Assembly: GCA_949130495.1 (NCBI GenBank)
Contig: OX422216.1
Coordinates: 367,436,605 to 367,500,604 of the forward strand
Source: Sambucus nigra
Lineage: Eukaryota; Streptophyta; Magnoliopsida; Dipsacales; Adoxaceae
Length of the DNA: 64,000 bases
Reading direction: 5' to 3'
Positions 12,590 to 23,529 of this stretch are shown piece after piece. The notes below the pieces were generated by a model. The model was not told the origin of the DNA. It searched no databases and was given only the letters and a program-made list of their open reading frames with translations. How positions within the stretch are numbered: position 1 is the stretch's first letter; each line of letters starts with the position of its first letter. Made by a program: the position numbers and the translations under genes.

Positions 12590-13100
12590 GTTTCCCCAGG
12601 CCAAGCTCGGAGTAGAGTAGAAGAAAATGAAGAGGATCGCTACCTCTTCAAAAAGGGGGTTATGAGAGAAGGGGTCTTCTCATCAGATGTAGACGTGTGG
12701 AGCCTCTTTGTTGATGGCTCTTCTTGTGATAATGGAAGCAGCGCGGGGCTAGTACTCTCGGCTCCAAATGGCGCCAACATTGAGTACGCCTTGAGATTCA
12801 ACTTCAAGGCCTCCAACAACGAGTCTGAGTATGAGGCCATAATAGCATGTCTCTTATTAGCAACAACTCTTCGAGTAAAGCGGCTCCTACTCCACAGCGA
12901 CTCGAGGTTGGTTGTCAATCAATTGCTGGGGGCATACGAGGCTAAAGACGAAAGGATGGCCAAATACCTAAAGAAGGTAAGAGGATTGCTAGAGTATTTT
13001 GAAGAAGCAAAGCTGAAGAGAGTGCCTCGGCTGAGCAACAACCATGCTGATGCATTGGCAAGACTGGCCTCGGAAATGAAGATAGATTTGGGAAGGACCA
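12590..13100 (+). pseudogene. Second, archaeal-type RNase H (aRH) of the Tat element
   Basis: The frame is continuous with RT. The motifs LFVDGSSCDNGSSAG, NNESEYEAIIACLLLA, LHSDSRLVVNQLLG and SNNHADALARLAS contain the four acidic residues of an active RNase H (D-E-D-D). This additional domain between the degenerate RNase H and integrase is diagnostic of the Tat lineage. It is thought to replace the lost activity of the first domain and remove the RNA strand from the RNA/DNA hybrid. No stop lies inside this domain; it is the best preserved part of the element. Confidence 0.92.
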
Positions 13101-14404
13101 TTCCAATCGAGGTCTTAGGAAAATCAAGCATCGAGGAGGACGAGGTGTGTAGCCCTTGTCACAATGTGAACCTGGGAGACTCATGGATTGACCCACTCGT
13201 CAGATACCTAAAAGAGGGGGAGCTACCTGAGTCCAAGATGGAAGGAAGAAAGTTGAGATACAGGGCTGCAAAGTTCTCATTGGTAGGAGACGTCTTATAC
13301 AAAAAGGGGTTTCTACTGCCTCTCCTCAGATGTGTGCACCCTGCGGAAGTACCCCAGGTCTTAAAGGAGATTCATGAGGGTTCTTGCTCTAGCCACATTG
13401 GGGGAAGACCCTTAGCCAAGAGGATCATCGCTCAGGGATACTGGTGACCTACCCTGTCTAAGGACGCAGCAGATTATGTGAAGAGGTGCGATAAATGTCA
13501 AAGGTTCGCCACCATCCCTCACCAACCTCATCAGCCTATGACGTCGATCTCTTCTCCATGGCCATTTGCAGTATGGGGAATTGACTTAGTAGGACCCTTG
13601 CCAAGAGCAGTCAACAACTATAGATTCTTGATAGTTTCCATTGACTACTTTTCAAAATGGGTAGAGGCAGAGCCGATGATAACCATTACAGAGCAGAAGA
13701 CCTTCCAGTTCATCTGGAAGAACATCATATGTAGATATGGCCTCCCGAACACGCTCATCTCGGACAATGGGACCCAGTTCAAGAATGCCTCCTTGGAGAA
13801 GTATTGCCAAAGTGTGGGGATCAGACAATTCTTCTCATCTCCTGGTCGACCTCAAGCAAATGGCCAGACCGAGGTCACGAACAGAACCATCTTGGATGGA
13901 ATCAAGAAGAGGTTAGAAAATGTGAAGGGGAGATGGATAGAAGAGGTCTACGCCGTGCTATGGGCTCACAGAACTACGGCAAGGACACCCACAGGAGAAA
14001 CCCCATTCATGCTGGCACATGGCTCAGAGGTAGTCATACCAACGGAGGTAGGACTACCAACTCATCGGATTCAGACCTACGACCCCGACAGCAATGTGGA
14101 GAAGAGAAGGCTAGACCTGGATCTCATCGAAGAAAGAAGGGAAGACGCAGAGGTCGGAAAAGCAGCCTACCAGCAGAGGGTAGTAAAATTCTACAACCAG
14201 AGGGTAAAGTCAAGACCCATTGCAGTAGGAGACCTAGTTCTAAAGAAGACACTATAGAAGGCAAACAAGAAACACCCAAACTGGCATGGCCCCTACAAGG
14301 TGACGGAAGAGGTTGTTCCTGGCACTTACAGGCTAAAAAACCTAGAAGGAGAACCTTTCACTAACCCGTGGAATGATGACCATCTCAAGAGATATTACAT
14401 ATGA
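13101..14404 (+). pseudogene. Integrase of the Tat-type element
   Basis: The integrase would insert the DNA copy into the genome. An HHCC zinc-binding domain (EIHEGSCSSH, later CDKCQ) leads into the catalytic core: WGIDLVGPLP (Asp at 13583), LISDNGTQF (Asp at 13763) and QANGQTEVTNRT (Glu at 13871). The last two give the D-35-E spacing. The C-terminal domain includes HPNWHGPYKV and ends DDHLKRYYI at TGA 14402-14404. Breaks: TGA at 13445-13447 (after GYW, where a second Trp is expected) and TAG at 14255-14257. Both flanking segments stay in frame. Confidence 0.93.
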
Positions 14405-14505
14405 TGTATAGAATTTTATGAAAATGTACTATCTTACTAAGAGGAGGTTATTAATAAAGATCAGTTTCCATATCAAGTTCTTGTTTCGTTCTTTAAGACT
14501 AGAAG

Positions 14506-15174
14506 TTTATTATGAGGCTAACCTCTTAGGTGATGACCTCAAACCCTCATAACATCACTCGGTGGTGACGAGGTCTGAGATCGGACACCTGGGTTAGATG
14601 ACCTCAGACCCTTAACATCATTAATTTGGTGATATTTATTATGAGGCTAACCTCTTAGGTGATGACCTCAGACCCTCATAACATCACTCGGTGGTGACGA
14701 GGTCTGAGCTCAGACACCTGGGTTAGATGACCTTAGACCCTTAACATCATTAATTTGGTGATATTTATTATGAGGCTAACCTCTTAGGTGATGACCTCAG
14801 ACCCTCATAACATCACTCGGTGGTGACGAGGTCTGAGCTCAGACACCTGGGTTAGATGACCTCACACCCTTAACATCATTAAATTGGTGACATTTATTAT
14901 GAGGCTAACCTCTTAGGTGATGACCTCAGACCCTCATAACATCACTCGGTGGTGACGAGGTCTGAGCTCAGACACCTGGGTTAGATGACCTCAGACCTTT
15001 AACATCATTAATTTGGTGATATTTATTATGAGGCTAACCTCTTAGGTGATGACCTCAGACCCTCATAACATCACTCGGTGGTAACGAGGTCTGAGCTCAG
15101 ACACCTGGGTTAGAGGACCTCAGACCATTAACATCATTAATTTGGTGATACTTCTTATGAGGCTAACCTCTTAG
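14506..15174. repeat. Five 129-bp tandem repeats plus a partial sixth
   Basis: Units begin at 14506, 14635, 14764, 14893, 15022 and (partial) 15151, each with TTTATTATGAGGCTAACC or a close variant, so the period is exactly 129 bp. Most units contain the 14-bp perfect palindrome GTCTGAGCTCAGAC (for example 14702-14715), and CTCAGACC/GGTCTGAG arms that could fold into a hairpin. The array lies just after pol and just before the end of the antisense gene. Confidence 0.97.
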
Positions 15175-15341
15175 CATTCAGAGGTCATATAACATTTAGA
15201 GATTATATTGCGTTCAGAGACATTCAGAGGTCAAAATAAAAGAAGATTGGCATTCAGTAAAAAGAAGAGATTACATAACATTCAAGGGGGTTACAAATCA
15301 AGTTCAATTACAATTTACAAAACAAAAATTTACAAATCAAG

Positions 15342-17810
15342 TTAAAGGTCTGAAGGGGGAGCATTTATAGTCTCGACTGGGTTGACCTGATCAGCATTGG
15401 TCACCTCAGCCACATCATCAGCAGGGTCAACCCCTCCAAGATCAGTCCCTTCCAGAGTAGCAGTCTGACTAGGGGCAGCAGCCTCGTCTTCTATCTCTTG
15501 CAGTGCCTGAGCAAACTGTGTGTCGGCGAATCCGAGGCCCACAAAGTCGGAGGCCTTTATCCTGCCAACCTCCTTCTCTCTGATCTCGACCCATCTGGTA
15601 GTGGCTTTGATACCTCTTTCGAGGTACTCAAAACCAAAACCTACAAACTCCACAGAGACTTTGTAGTCAGAAATTATTTTCTCTGAGGCATATGCAAGGG
15701 CAGCCTTCACAGCCGCATTGACCTTCCTCTGCAAAACGTCATCCTTATCCTTCAGGTCCTGGGCATGGCTTTGGAAGATCACATAGATGTCTTTTTACAA
15801 ACCTTGAGCCCTATTTTCAGAGGTCTGGGCCTTATTCTCGGCATTCTGTAACTCAGACCTCAGACGGTCAACCTCAAAACTCTCGACCTTCTCAGCCTCC
15901 TGCCCCTTCTGAATAAGAGGCAACTTCCTTATGGCCCAGTTGGATAGCTGGTACATGGCAGTCGCACCCTACACAGTAAATGAAGAGGTTAGGTGAGAGC
16001 AAAATCAGACGTTGCACTTATAAAATTCTGACAGGAACAATTTATACCTGGACGACTCGATGAAGGCCGAATTCAACCATCATAGGGGTTTCCATGGCCC
16101 TGTAAAAATGCTTATTGGCCTCGGTCATCATATTGGCAAGTGCGTCCATGGCCTGTCTGCTGTGGCCGACCACGCTATCGGTAAGTTTTAGCTGGTCCAG
16201 ACGAGCCGACAGGGTGTCGGCTGAGATGGGGATCGCAGCGTCTGAGGCCCTCTTTTGTCTAGAGGTCGACCTCTGATCCTCAGAGGCCGGGACCTCAGGG
16301 GCCCTCTTCTTGGACTTAGATGTTGAGGGAGCTGGAGGAGGAGCCTTCAAACCAGTCCTCTTTGCAAGTCTAGCCAAACTTGGAGCTGCCATCTCCCACA
16401 ATTCGTCCGGGACACTTGGAGGTCTCTCTGCAAAAGTGAAAAGATGAGAGTCAGAAATCAAACATGAATGATCAGAGGTTAGACTTGGAACAAAAAGAAA
16501 AAATCCTTACCAAAGTAAACAAGGGGACTTCCACCTAGGCTCGTCCCCGAGAGATACTGGGGGGTCAGCAGATGTTCGAACTTGACGAACAGACCATGTG
16601 CCCCTTGGTCTTGCAGGGCGTTCACCTTTTTGCCGTTCTGAAGACTTAGGCCAGGATCGGCCCTGGCAGACATGGTGACCTTACCCCATCTGAGGGGTAC
16701 CCTCGGCTCAAAAGTGTAAGAGGGAACAGATGAGCCAAATTCCCATGGCCCTGAGGCAAAAAAATACTAGGGTTTCCAATTGTGATTCGAGGTCTGAGGG
16801 ACCAGGAGCATCTTCTTCTCAGACCTCCGAGCCACGAAGTGATAGTAGCTCGGATTATTTTTGGCCGAGGTAGGGACATAACAACCAGCAAAGACCTGAA
16901 CCGGGAGGTCAGAGTGGTGGACTTCCCTCCACAAGATGATGGCCCCTGTAATAACTCTCCAAGCATTGGGAGAGAGCTACGAGGGTGCCAAGTTGATGAA
17001 GGAAAGAACGGACCTAATGACAGGGTGAATGGGTAGATGAAACCCTAACTTAAACATTTTCTCATACAAGAAGATTTCTCCATCTCGGCCGTGGTAGGCC
17101 CTCTCTTCCCTCAGAGGTCTCCTTAATTTGATTGAGGGACTGATGGAGTATAAGTATCTGAAGTGCAACAGATCCACCTCAGTGACTGTGCTCTCATACC
17201 CGTCCGCCTCAGAGATGTCAACATCACTTTCGGCATCCTCATCATCATCGTCAAGCTCAATGTCGGCTGGAGCAGACGGATGACCAGGGAACCTCTGAGC
17301 AAACTCTGCCCCCGTAACGACCGACAAAGGAATTGCATCTAGAATGGGTGGCACAGCCACACTTGGCACAACAAGTTCGACCTCTGAAGAAGAATTTGAG
17401 GTACTTGAACCATTCTGAGACGAGGCTCGGCTAGAGACCTCGGCCTAGTCAGGGGCCTGACCAGGACGAGGTGTAAAGTCCATGGCTTCCTGGAAAGAGT
17501 CTACACACATGGGGTCTGAGGTGGAGGACTCAGACTCGGACATCTGAAAACGATTGGCAGAGACGTGTGTTTGATAAAAGTTCTCAGGAGGATCAGGATA
17601 TACCACCTTCAGAGGTGGAGAAAAGAGAGGTCTAATAGGGAACTCCTGAGACCTACGAGCTTCTTCCTGAGCTCTCTCTATTTGCCTAATTTTTTCTAAG
17701 GTCTTCTCTCTGAGAGGGGGGAAGTCCTCAAGAAGTTGGTACAAGGGTCTGAGCATCAGAGGACGACCCAAGACTTGGAACGACCCTAAACTTAAGGAAA
17801 ACTCCTAAAG
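15342..17810 (-). pseudogene. Antisense spliced gene, PF04195 (gypsy-type transposase-like) family
   Basis: Transcribed opposite to pol. The first good ATG is at 17756. The protein has an acidic, Ser-rich N-terminus (SESESSTSDP; DDDDEDAESDVD near 17230) and a domain with FKLGFHLPIHPVIRSVL, LSPNAWRVITGAIILW and WEFG/LRWGKV. This is the layout of the plant PF04195 'putative gypsy type transposon' domain. A long charged C-terminus follows that probably forms coiled coils. Two introns with good GT-AG ends fit the frame: 16510-16428 and 16047-15969. Breaks are TAG at 17445-17447, 16977-16979 and 16767-16769, TAA at 15795-15797, and a frameshift in the A/T run near 16757-16764. Function in the element is unknown. 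Extra antisense ORFs at this site are known in Tat elements. Confidence 0.75.
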
Positions 17811-18172
17811 CTATAAACACAATGGGCTTGTAAGGTAAAGGGGTTTGAAGATCAAACTAAGAGATTTCAAGTAAACACAGGTCGCCTGAATCAATGGAAC
17901 TTACCGGAAAACTCAAACAATTACCGGATAACCCAAAAATCTCGCCGAAAAATTCAAACCAAACGCCAAAAACAAAGGATATGGAAAGGGAAAGGTACCT
18001 GAAGGTGAGTTGATGGATGAAATGAAGAGATCTCGCAAGAAACTAGGGGAAATCCTCTGCAGAAAGAGCGATGGAATGAAGAAGCCTTGGAGAGAAAACT
18101 TGCAGAAACTTTGCGCGCGAAAGAAAGGAATGAAGAAGAAAGAGAAAGTGGTGGGATTTAACCCTTAAATAC
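17811..18172 (-). promoter_or_regulatory. Probable promoter and 5'-UTR intron of the antisense gene
   Basis: On the minus strand a TATA-like GTATTTAAGG (18172-18163) precedes a pyrimidine-rich leader. A candidate 5'-UTR intron runs from 17998 (TTCAG|GTACCT) to 17811 (TTTATAG|CTTTAGG), 188 bp. It would join a leader exon to the first coding exon. Signals were read by eye only. Confidence 0.4.
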
Positions 18173-18350
18173 TTGAGCACACTTCCCAAGGCCCATAATT
18201 TACTTGGGAAACCCAAGGGACAACTGACAGCGCACGCAAGCCAAGTGGGCACGCCTTAGCCTGGGACAGGTGTCATGCAGGTGTTAGCCTTGGGACGGAC
18301 AGGCCTCGGAGGTTAAGCAATCCCCTAGCCACTCGCTCTCGCATATGACT

Positions 18351-18363
18351 AAGGGCTGGGGGG
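18351..18363 (+). other. Polypurine tract of the Tat-type element
   Basis: AAGGGCTGGGGGG lies just before the 3' LTR and is the likely plus-strand primer. It is interrupted by CT, and four bases (TGAT) separate it from the preferred LTR start at 18368. Confidence 0.6.
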
Positions 18364-18367
18364 TGAT

Positions 18368-19322
18368 TGATATGCCCAAGTATAACCTCGGCCCAGAGAT
18401 ACCTACCTCGGCCAAGATAATGGCCGAGACATTGATCGACCCTATGAGGGGCAGGGCCCATGATATCGTCCCATTGGCCAGACCTACCTTGGCCCAGGCC
18501 GACACTACCATATTCACTTCTATGGACCCTACGTCTGGGAATAGCAACCTCGGCTAATAGTAGGCCGAGGTGACAAGGAGCCCTAATCATCTTCAACATG
18601 GAACAAATCCTACCTCGGCCTTGGCCGAGGTGACGAGAGGCATTAATAATCATCAGAATGTATATGCCCAACCTCGGCTAGGGCCGACCTAGCATAATGT
18701 CTCGGCTGAGGTCAGGCCGAGACTCCTTATGACATTACTCGGATTGAACGGACATCAAGCCTTTACAGCTCGGCCTCTCCCAGGCCGAGGTCATTCACCA
18801 ACATGACTGTCGAGCATCTGTTGACATTTGGATAAGGACACCTGGGCACAAATCAGTTGTAGCAAGATTATTCTCCACATGGGGGAGAAAATTTCATCAT
18901 CATTGCTTACATGTGACAGTGACAGATGACATTCCCACATTGGTGAGGATACCACACACATGCTCATTGCATGCATGGGGGGTATAATGCGCCCCCTAGG
19001 CACGATATATAGGGATCATCCCCTACCTTGCAAAAGGATCCTGCTATTAAAACCCTAGCTAAAACTCTGTCTAAAGATACAGTAGAGAGAGAGAGAGCTT
19101 GAGTGAACTGTACCCGTGGCCATTAGTGCCTTTGCTCAGTGATATTACTCACACACTCACAGTGGACGTAGGCCAGATTGGCTGAACCACTCATATTCCG
19201 GTGCTGATTCCTCATATCCTCACCTCCTTCTCTTATCTCTTTATATAGCTGTGCCACCATTGTTACTAATATATTGAGCTTGCAAACACCTCACCTGGTG
19301 GTGCTAATTCTTAGCATCATCA
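18368..19322 (+). repeat. 3' LTR of the Tat-type element
   Basis: A copy of 7223-8180 with about 26 visible substitutions plus a shorter GA run near 19086. It ends CATCATCA and is followed by CTGTA, a one-mismatch partner of the CTGAA before the 5' LTR. Confidence 0.95.
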
Positions 19323-19436
19323 CTGTAGATAATGATAAAAACTATGATGTAAGTGTTCATCGAATCACATATCACTATGAAAGAACAAATGTGCACGTCG
19401 ATCGAGACACAACTATATAGGATTATAAAACTCATA

Positions 19437-19438
<2 letters not shown>

Positions 19439-19483
<45 letters not shown>

Positions 19484-19492
19484 GAGAGAGAG
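19439..19492. repeat. (AC)n(AT)n(AG)n compound microsatellite
   Basis: About 15 AC units, then AT units, then AG units, directly beside the left end of the MITE. Confidence 0.97.
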
Positions 19493-19497
19493 GCCCC

Positions 19498-19883
19498 CTC
19501 CTATAAGGACTCCTTATGGTGCAGACCCTGGTACATACCATTTTTTTAAAATATTAAAAAAAATAAATTTTTTTATGAAACTTCATGGATATGATCTCGA
19601 TAGTGAGAAGATCATAACCATGAAGTTTCATCAAAAAATTCAATCAATAAAGTGGTTGGAGCCGACCTAACATTTCGACGGTTGAAAATGAATATTATAC
19701 CTTTTTTTACATATCACCTCATCTCAATGGTTTTTTTATTTAAATTTTTTATGAAACAAATTGGAGACAATCTTCTAACCATGGAAATCATATCCATGAA
19801 GTTTCATCAAAAATTTCATTTTTTTACTATATTAAAAAAATGGTATGTACCGGGGTCTGCACTATAAGAAGTCCTTACAGGAG
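19498..19883. mobile_element. MITE-like element with ~51-bp terminal inverted repeats (386 bp)
   Basis: The left arm (19498-19548, beginning CTCCTATAAGGACTCCTTAT) and the right arm (19833-19883, read in reverse) agree at all but four of about 51 positions. The interior is AT-rich and carries smaller inverted copies of an ATGAAACTTCATGG-like phrase, so the whole unit could fold back. There is no coding capacity. I could not find a convincing target duplication, so the superfamily (Mutator-like, hAT-like or foldback) is open. Confidence 0.85.
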
Positions 19884-20378
19884 ACTTTCTGCATATACTT
19901 ATATATAAGTATATAAGTATAAGTATATAAACATGAAAAATGAAGAAGTTGAATCTCGAGATTGGACCAAGATGCCTAAATAGCCATAGGGGCATCAAAG
20001 TCCACGTAGTTCAAAAATAACATAGGGGTGGGGTTTAACCCATAAATCCAAAATCTTGTCCGAGTTTGAAGAGTTGATTAAGGTCAAATGGGGTTCGAAA
20101 GTGCCTGATGATCCTTTGGAGTAAAGTAGGTGTTCCATCCAAACCGTAATGATAATTTTCAGACGGGGAGGATCATTAGAAAGGTAATTCAGTGCCATTT
20201 GAGATTTCATTAAGATTCGCTTGGTTTGGAGAGTTGACTAGAGTCAAATGGGGCCTGAGAGCTCTTACTGGCCTCTATATGAGTTTTCAGAGTATGAACT
20301 AGGGTTTGTGGTGAACAAGTAAGGGATAGGTACCTAAGGAAGTTTTTAAGGGTGGTCCTAGGATGAGGTGTCTACAAG
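19884..20378 (+). repeat. LTR-like repeats of the 1-850 family, opposite orientation
   Basis: Two units beginning GAGTTGATTAAGGTCAAATG (20071) and GAGTTGACTAGAGTCAAATG (20231) are 160 bp apart. The block ends GATGAGGTGTCTACA near 20375. They correspond to the minus-strand repeats at 1-850. No reading frame is supported. The left part (19.89-20.0 kb) is AT-rich sequence with short TATA-like repeats. Confidence 0.5.
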
Positions 20379-21389
20379 AACCAAAATATAAATAAGATAA
20401 AATACCAAAAAGAGCCAAAAGACCCTCTAGGAGTCCTTTAACCACTTGGTTAATGGGCCCCAATACTATAACTATATGTTTAAAGGGCTTTTACCGCGTG
20501 GTTATCCCATTCAGTTATAATAATTACAAGATCTTTGGGGATATGTTTTGAACCCTACACGTGCCTCGAATCCATTTTGACCCTATATATGTTCTGGACT
20601 TGAATTGAGCAGTAAAAGTCCCACAGTGGGCAGTCAAAGTCCTTATCGAGAACGTTATAAAATGAGGTCCCCACTTACCTTTACATGTACCTAAATACCT
20701 AACATTGATTATATTTTCTAACTATCTCAATCAAGAGCACTTGAGATAATCGAGCTTGTTCTAAAAACTCTCAAAAGAAGTTTTTAGTTTAAAAAATTGT
20801 TATTCCCCAAGAGAAGTTTGTACTATTGAAATGTCTCTTCCTCCGCAGTCCCAAAAGAAGTTTATACTTCTAAAAAGTTTCCTCAGAGAGAAAAACATAG
20901 GCAAACCTCTGTGTGCATTGTGTAAAATTCATCACTTCTAAATGAAGCTCTTCCCTAAATTGATCTCTTCCCACTTCGGGCAACTCAAATGCGGACACTA
21001 CCCCAGGGAAAAATTGGTCCACGATACAATGGTAAGTAAACTATACCCTAATCTCGAATCGAATACACCATATATATTGTGATAAACTTTTCGTATCATT
21101 TTATGTCTTTTACCCCAACCCCGTTTAGGGTATCGAGTATCCACTTTACAGCATTTATATCCCATTGAATCGATATTCTCATAGGTTAAATAAATGTTAA
21201 TCAAAAGGCATAACAACTAAATACAAATATGAAATAAAATTACATCTAAACCTCTCTCTCTCTCTCTCTCTCTCTAAACTTGTCTCTCAATGGAGACTCC
21301 ATCACAGGACAGTCGTGAAACTCCATCTAAACCTCCTTATCATGCTATGAAAGATAAAAAAACATTTTCTTCGTTGTTATCTTCTTCTT
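20379..21389. other. Non-coding stretch with AAGAAGTTT repeats and a (CT)n run
   Basis: No gene is supported. Around 20.77-20.89 kb an AGAAGTTT phrase recurs several times (AAAAGAAGTTTTTAG, GAGAAGTTTGTAC, AAGAAGTTTATAC). TATAAAATGAGG near 20650 could be a TATA box of an unrecognised LTR. A (CT)n microsatellite occupies about 21252-21275. Confidence 0.35.
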
Positions 21390-23495
21390 TTTTGAGGAAA
21401 CACTATTTATTTATATACAACATGAAAACTCAAGGGCTTACAACCAATAAGAAGAAAATAAATTAGGCTCTTTATCTCAGAGCCCTTACAAACCAAAGCT
21501 TAATTAAATTTGAATGAAGGAATATTTAATCGATCCATATTGAGGATAGAGTTAAACTCCTTAGGAAGAGCATCTATTTGGGACGAAAAAAATGAAATAT
21601 TTTGAGCACGGCCTCTCTTTGACAGATAATCTGCAGCCTTGTTGGATTCCCTGAGAACATGACAGAATGAGAAATTAAGATAAGAGGCTATTGATAATAT
21701 TTAATCAATAATCCATTTGATTCTCCAAGGGCACTTGTATTTGTTATTGACAAATTATATAATAACCTTTGTGTCCGATTCCACTACCAGTTGATACCAT
21801 CTAAAATCTTGCAAATGGGTGACTCCGAACAATAAGATCTAGCTTCTGCTTCCAAGCTTTGTATTTCTCCAAAATGAGAATGGAAATACCAAATCAGCTG
21901 GCCTTTATCATTTTTGATAATTCCACCACCACCACTTGCACCTAAATTTCCTAAATAGCTACCATCGGTATTGAGTTTCAAATAACCTTTAGGAGGTACC
22001 ATCCACTTCACTAGCATAGTCTTAGACCTTTTTGTTAAAACAAGAATAAAAGCTAAATTAAAAGTAGGGTTAACTTGTTTGATAATTCACACATGCGACA
22101 TTTTTATGTTATCAAAATTAGATTTATTCCTACTTAACCAAATTTGCCAGCAAATGAAGTTTGGAATGATTTTGAAACTTGTTTGAGAGGCCTTTGTAGA
22201 AGCTAAGCACTAAAGGATCATTCTTTGTCTAATATACCCAACATTTGAAAGAACCCTAAAAAACTGATTAAATTGATCCCATACCTTCTTTGTTACATCA
22301 CCTGAAGAAAACACACGTTCTAAATTTTCTTCAGTACTAACCTTAAAGCATAGAAATTTTGAAGGGATAAAGAAACCAAGTTTCTTTAATCTGTCATCTG
22401 TAGGTAATAATCCTCTTAGAAGTTTCCAATTGAAAATGGAATTTTTTAAGGAATACAACCATCCCATAAAAATCCTGCAAACCTGCATTCAGCTTCGATG
22501 GATCTACTTATATCCCAAGAAGAATTGAATGAAAAGTCACCTGATGCGGAGGTTGTCCACACTATCTCATATTTCTTATTGTACCATCTCTCAGACTTAA
22601 GCACCTGCTACGATATATGATCAGGAATATCTAGCCGCAATCTATAAATGTCCCAACTTCCATCTGGATTCCAAAAATCTTTAACCATACCTGATTGGTT
22701 TGAGTCAATCAAGTCACAAATAGAACCAATATCCATCCATTTATCTTTGAAAAAAATATATTATGCCTTCTCCTAACCTCCAGCTGATATTTTCCTCTGC
22801 TTCATTTATGATTTGACACATTCTGCCCCATGCTTTGGATTTGTTTATGTTCTTAGCTTCAATGGGATGAATTTTCTTACAGTACTTAGCTTTGATGAAT
22901 GAAGACCATAATGGATCTACACTTCTGAGCTTCCAAAATTGTTTAACTACCAAGGCCTTACTAATGTCCTCAATCTTACGAATACCCAAACCTCCCTCTG
23001 GAATTGGTTTTGTTATCTTCTCCCACTTGCACCAATGGTACTTTCTAGCTTCATCTTTGGAACCCCAGAAGAATCTAGCAAAAATATTTTCAATTTTGTT
23101 CGAAATAAACTTTGTTGGAGACATAACTACAATTATATGAGTGGGGATATAACTTAATAATGCTTAATTAAGATTATCTTTCTCCCCATAGATAGGGATC
23201 TGGACTTCCAACTGCCAAGCTGACCTATAATCTTTAGAATTAAGTGCTCAAAATATTAATTTCTCTTTCTACCTGCAAAAAGAGGACAATCCAAATAGAT
23301 AATAGGAAATTTTTTAATATTAATGTCAGTTAAAGCTATGATTGCATCAGCTGAGTTAGAAAACATTTTGTTGGATATGAATAGCTGACATTTTTGCTTG
23401 TTAATCTTCTGACCTGCAGCTCTTTCATACTCCTTAAAAACTTCCAGTGCACTTATTAAATCTGCTTGTACGTACAAAGGTGAACCGTCTTTGCA
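21390..23495 (-). mobile_element. 5'-truncated L1-type LINE (minus strand)
   Basis: Read on the minus strand from 23495 down, pieces of a plant L1 ORF2 appear in the right order. First is the end of the RT palm and thumb (ERAAGQKINKQKCQLF, 23477-23256), then the post-RT region (FFWGSKDEARKYHWCKWEKI and GGLGIRKIEDISKALVVKQF, 23124-22741). A zinc-finger-type domain follows (FNWKLLRGLLPTDDRLKKLG, 22488-22210), then an RNase H (LKLNTDGSYLG, EAEARSYC, 22017-21784). Frames are broken by stops. The 3' end lies near 21390 with TATAAATAAATAG and a short A-rich tail. The element starts abruptly at the RT catalytic (YADD) region, the usual 5' truncation of LINEs. Confidence 0.88.
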
Positions 23496-23529
23496 TGATG
23501 AAGATAATTCTTAGTTGGCTTCCACTTGT

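Larger units (their letters stand above)
7223..19322 (+). mobile_element. Full-length Tat-lineage Ty3/gypsy LTR retrotransposon (12.1 kb)
   Basis: Two LTRs (958 and 955 bp) enclose a primer site, gag, protease, RT, RNase H, a second archaeal-type RNase H, integrase, 129-bp tandem repeats, an antisense gene and a polypurine tract. The double RNase H and the extra 3' genes are hallmarks of the Tat lineage. The flanking pentamers CTGAA (7218-7222) and CTGTA (19323-19327) look like a target duplication with one change. By eye the LTRs differ at about 26 positions (near 3%), suggesting insertion on the order of a million years ago at usual plant rates. All coding parts carry stops or frameshifts, so it is not autonomous. 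Confidence 0.95.

Noticed and set aside
13804..14364. 186-residue frame overlapping integrase in another frame
   Set aside because: It is a shadow of the integrase frame, which carries the DDE motif; the alternative has no motif.
14506..15174. CRISPR-like array
   Set aside because: The units are full-length 129-bp tandem repeats without unique spacers, inside a plant retrotransposon.
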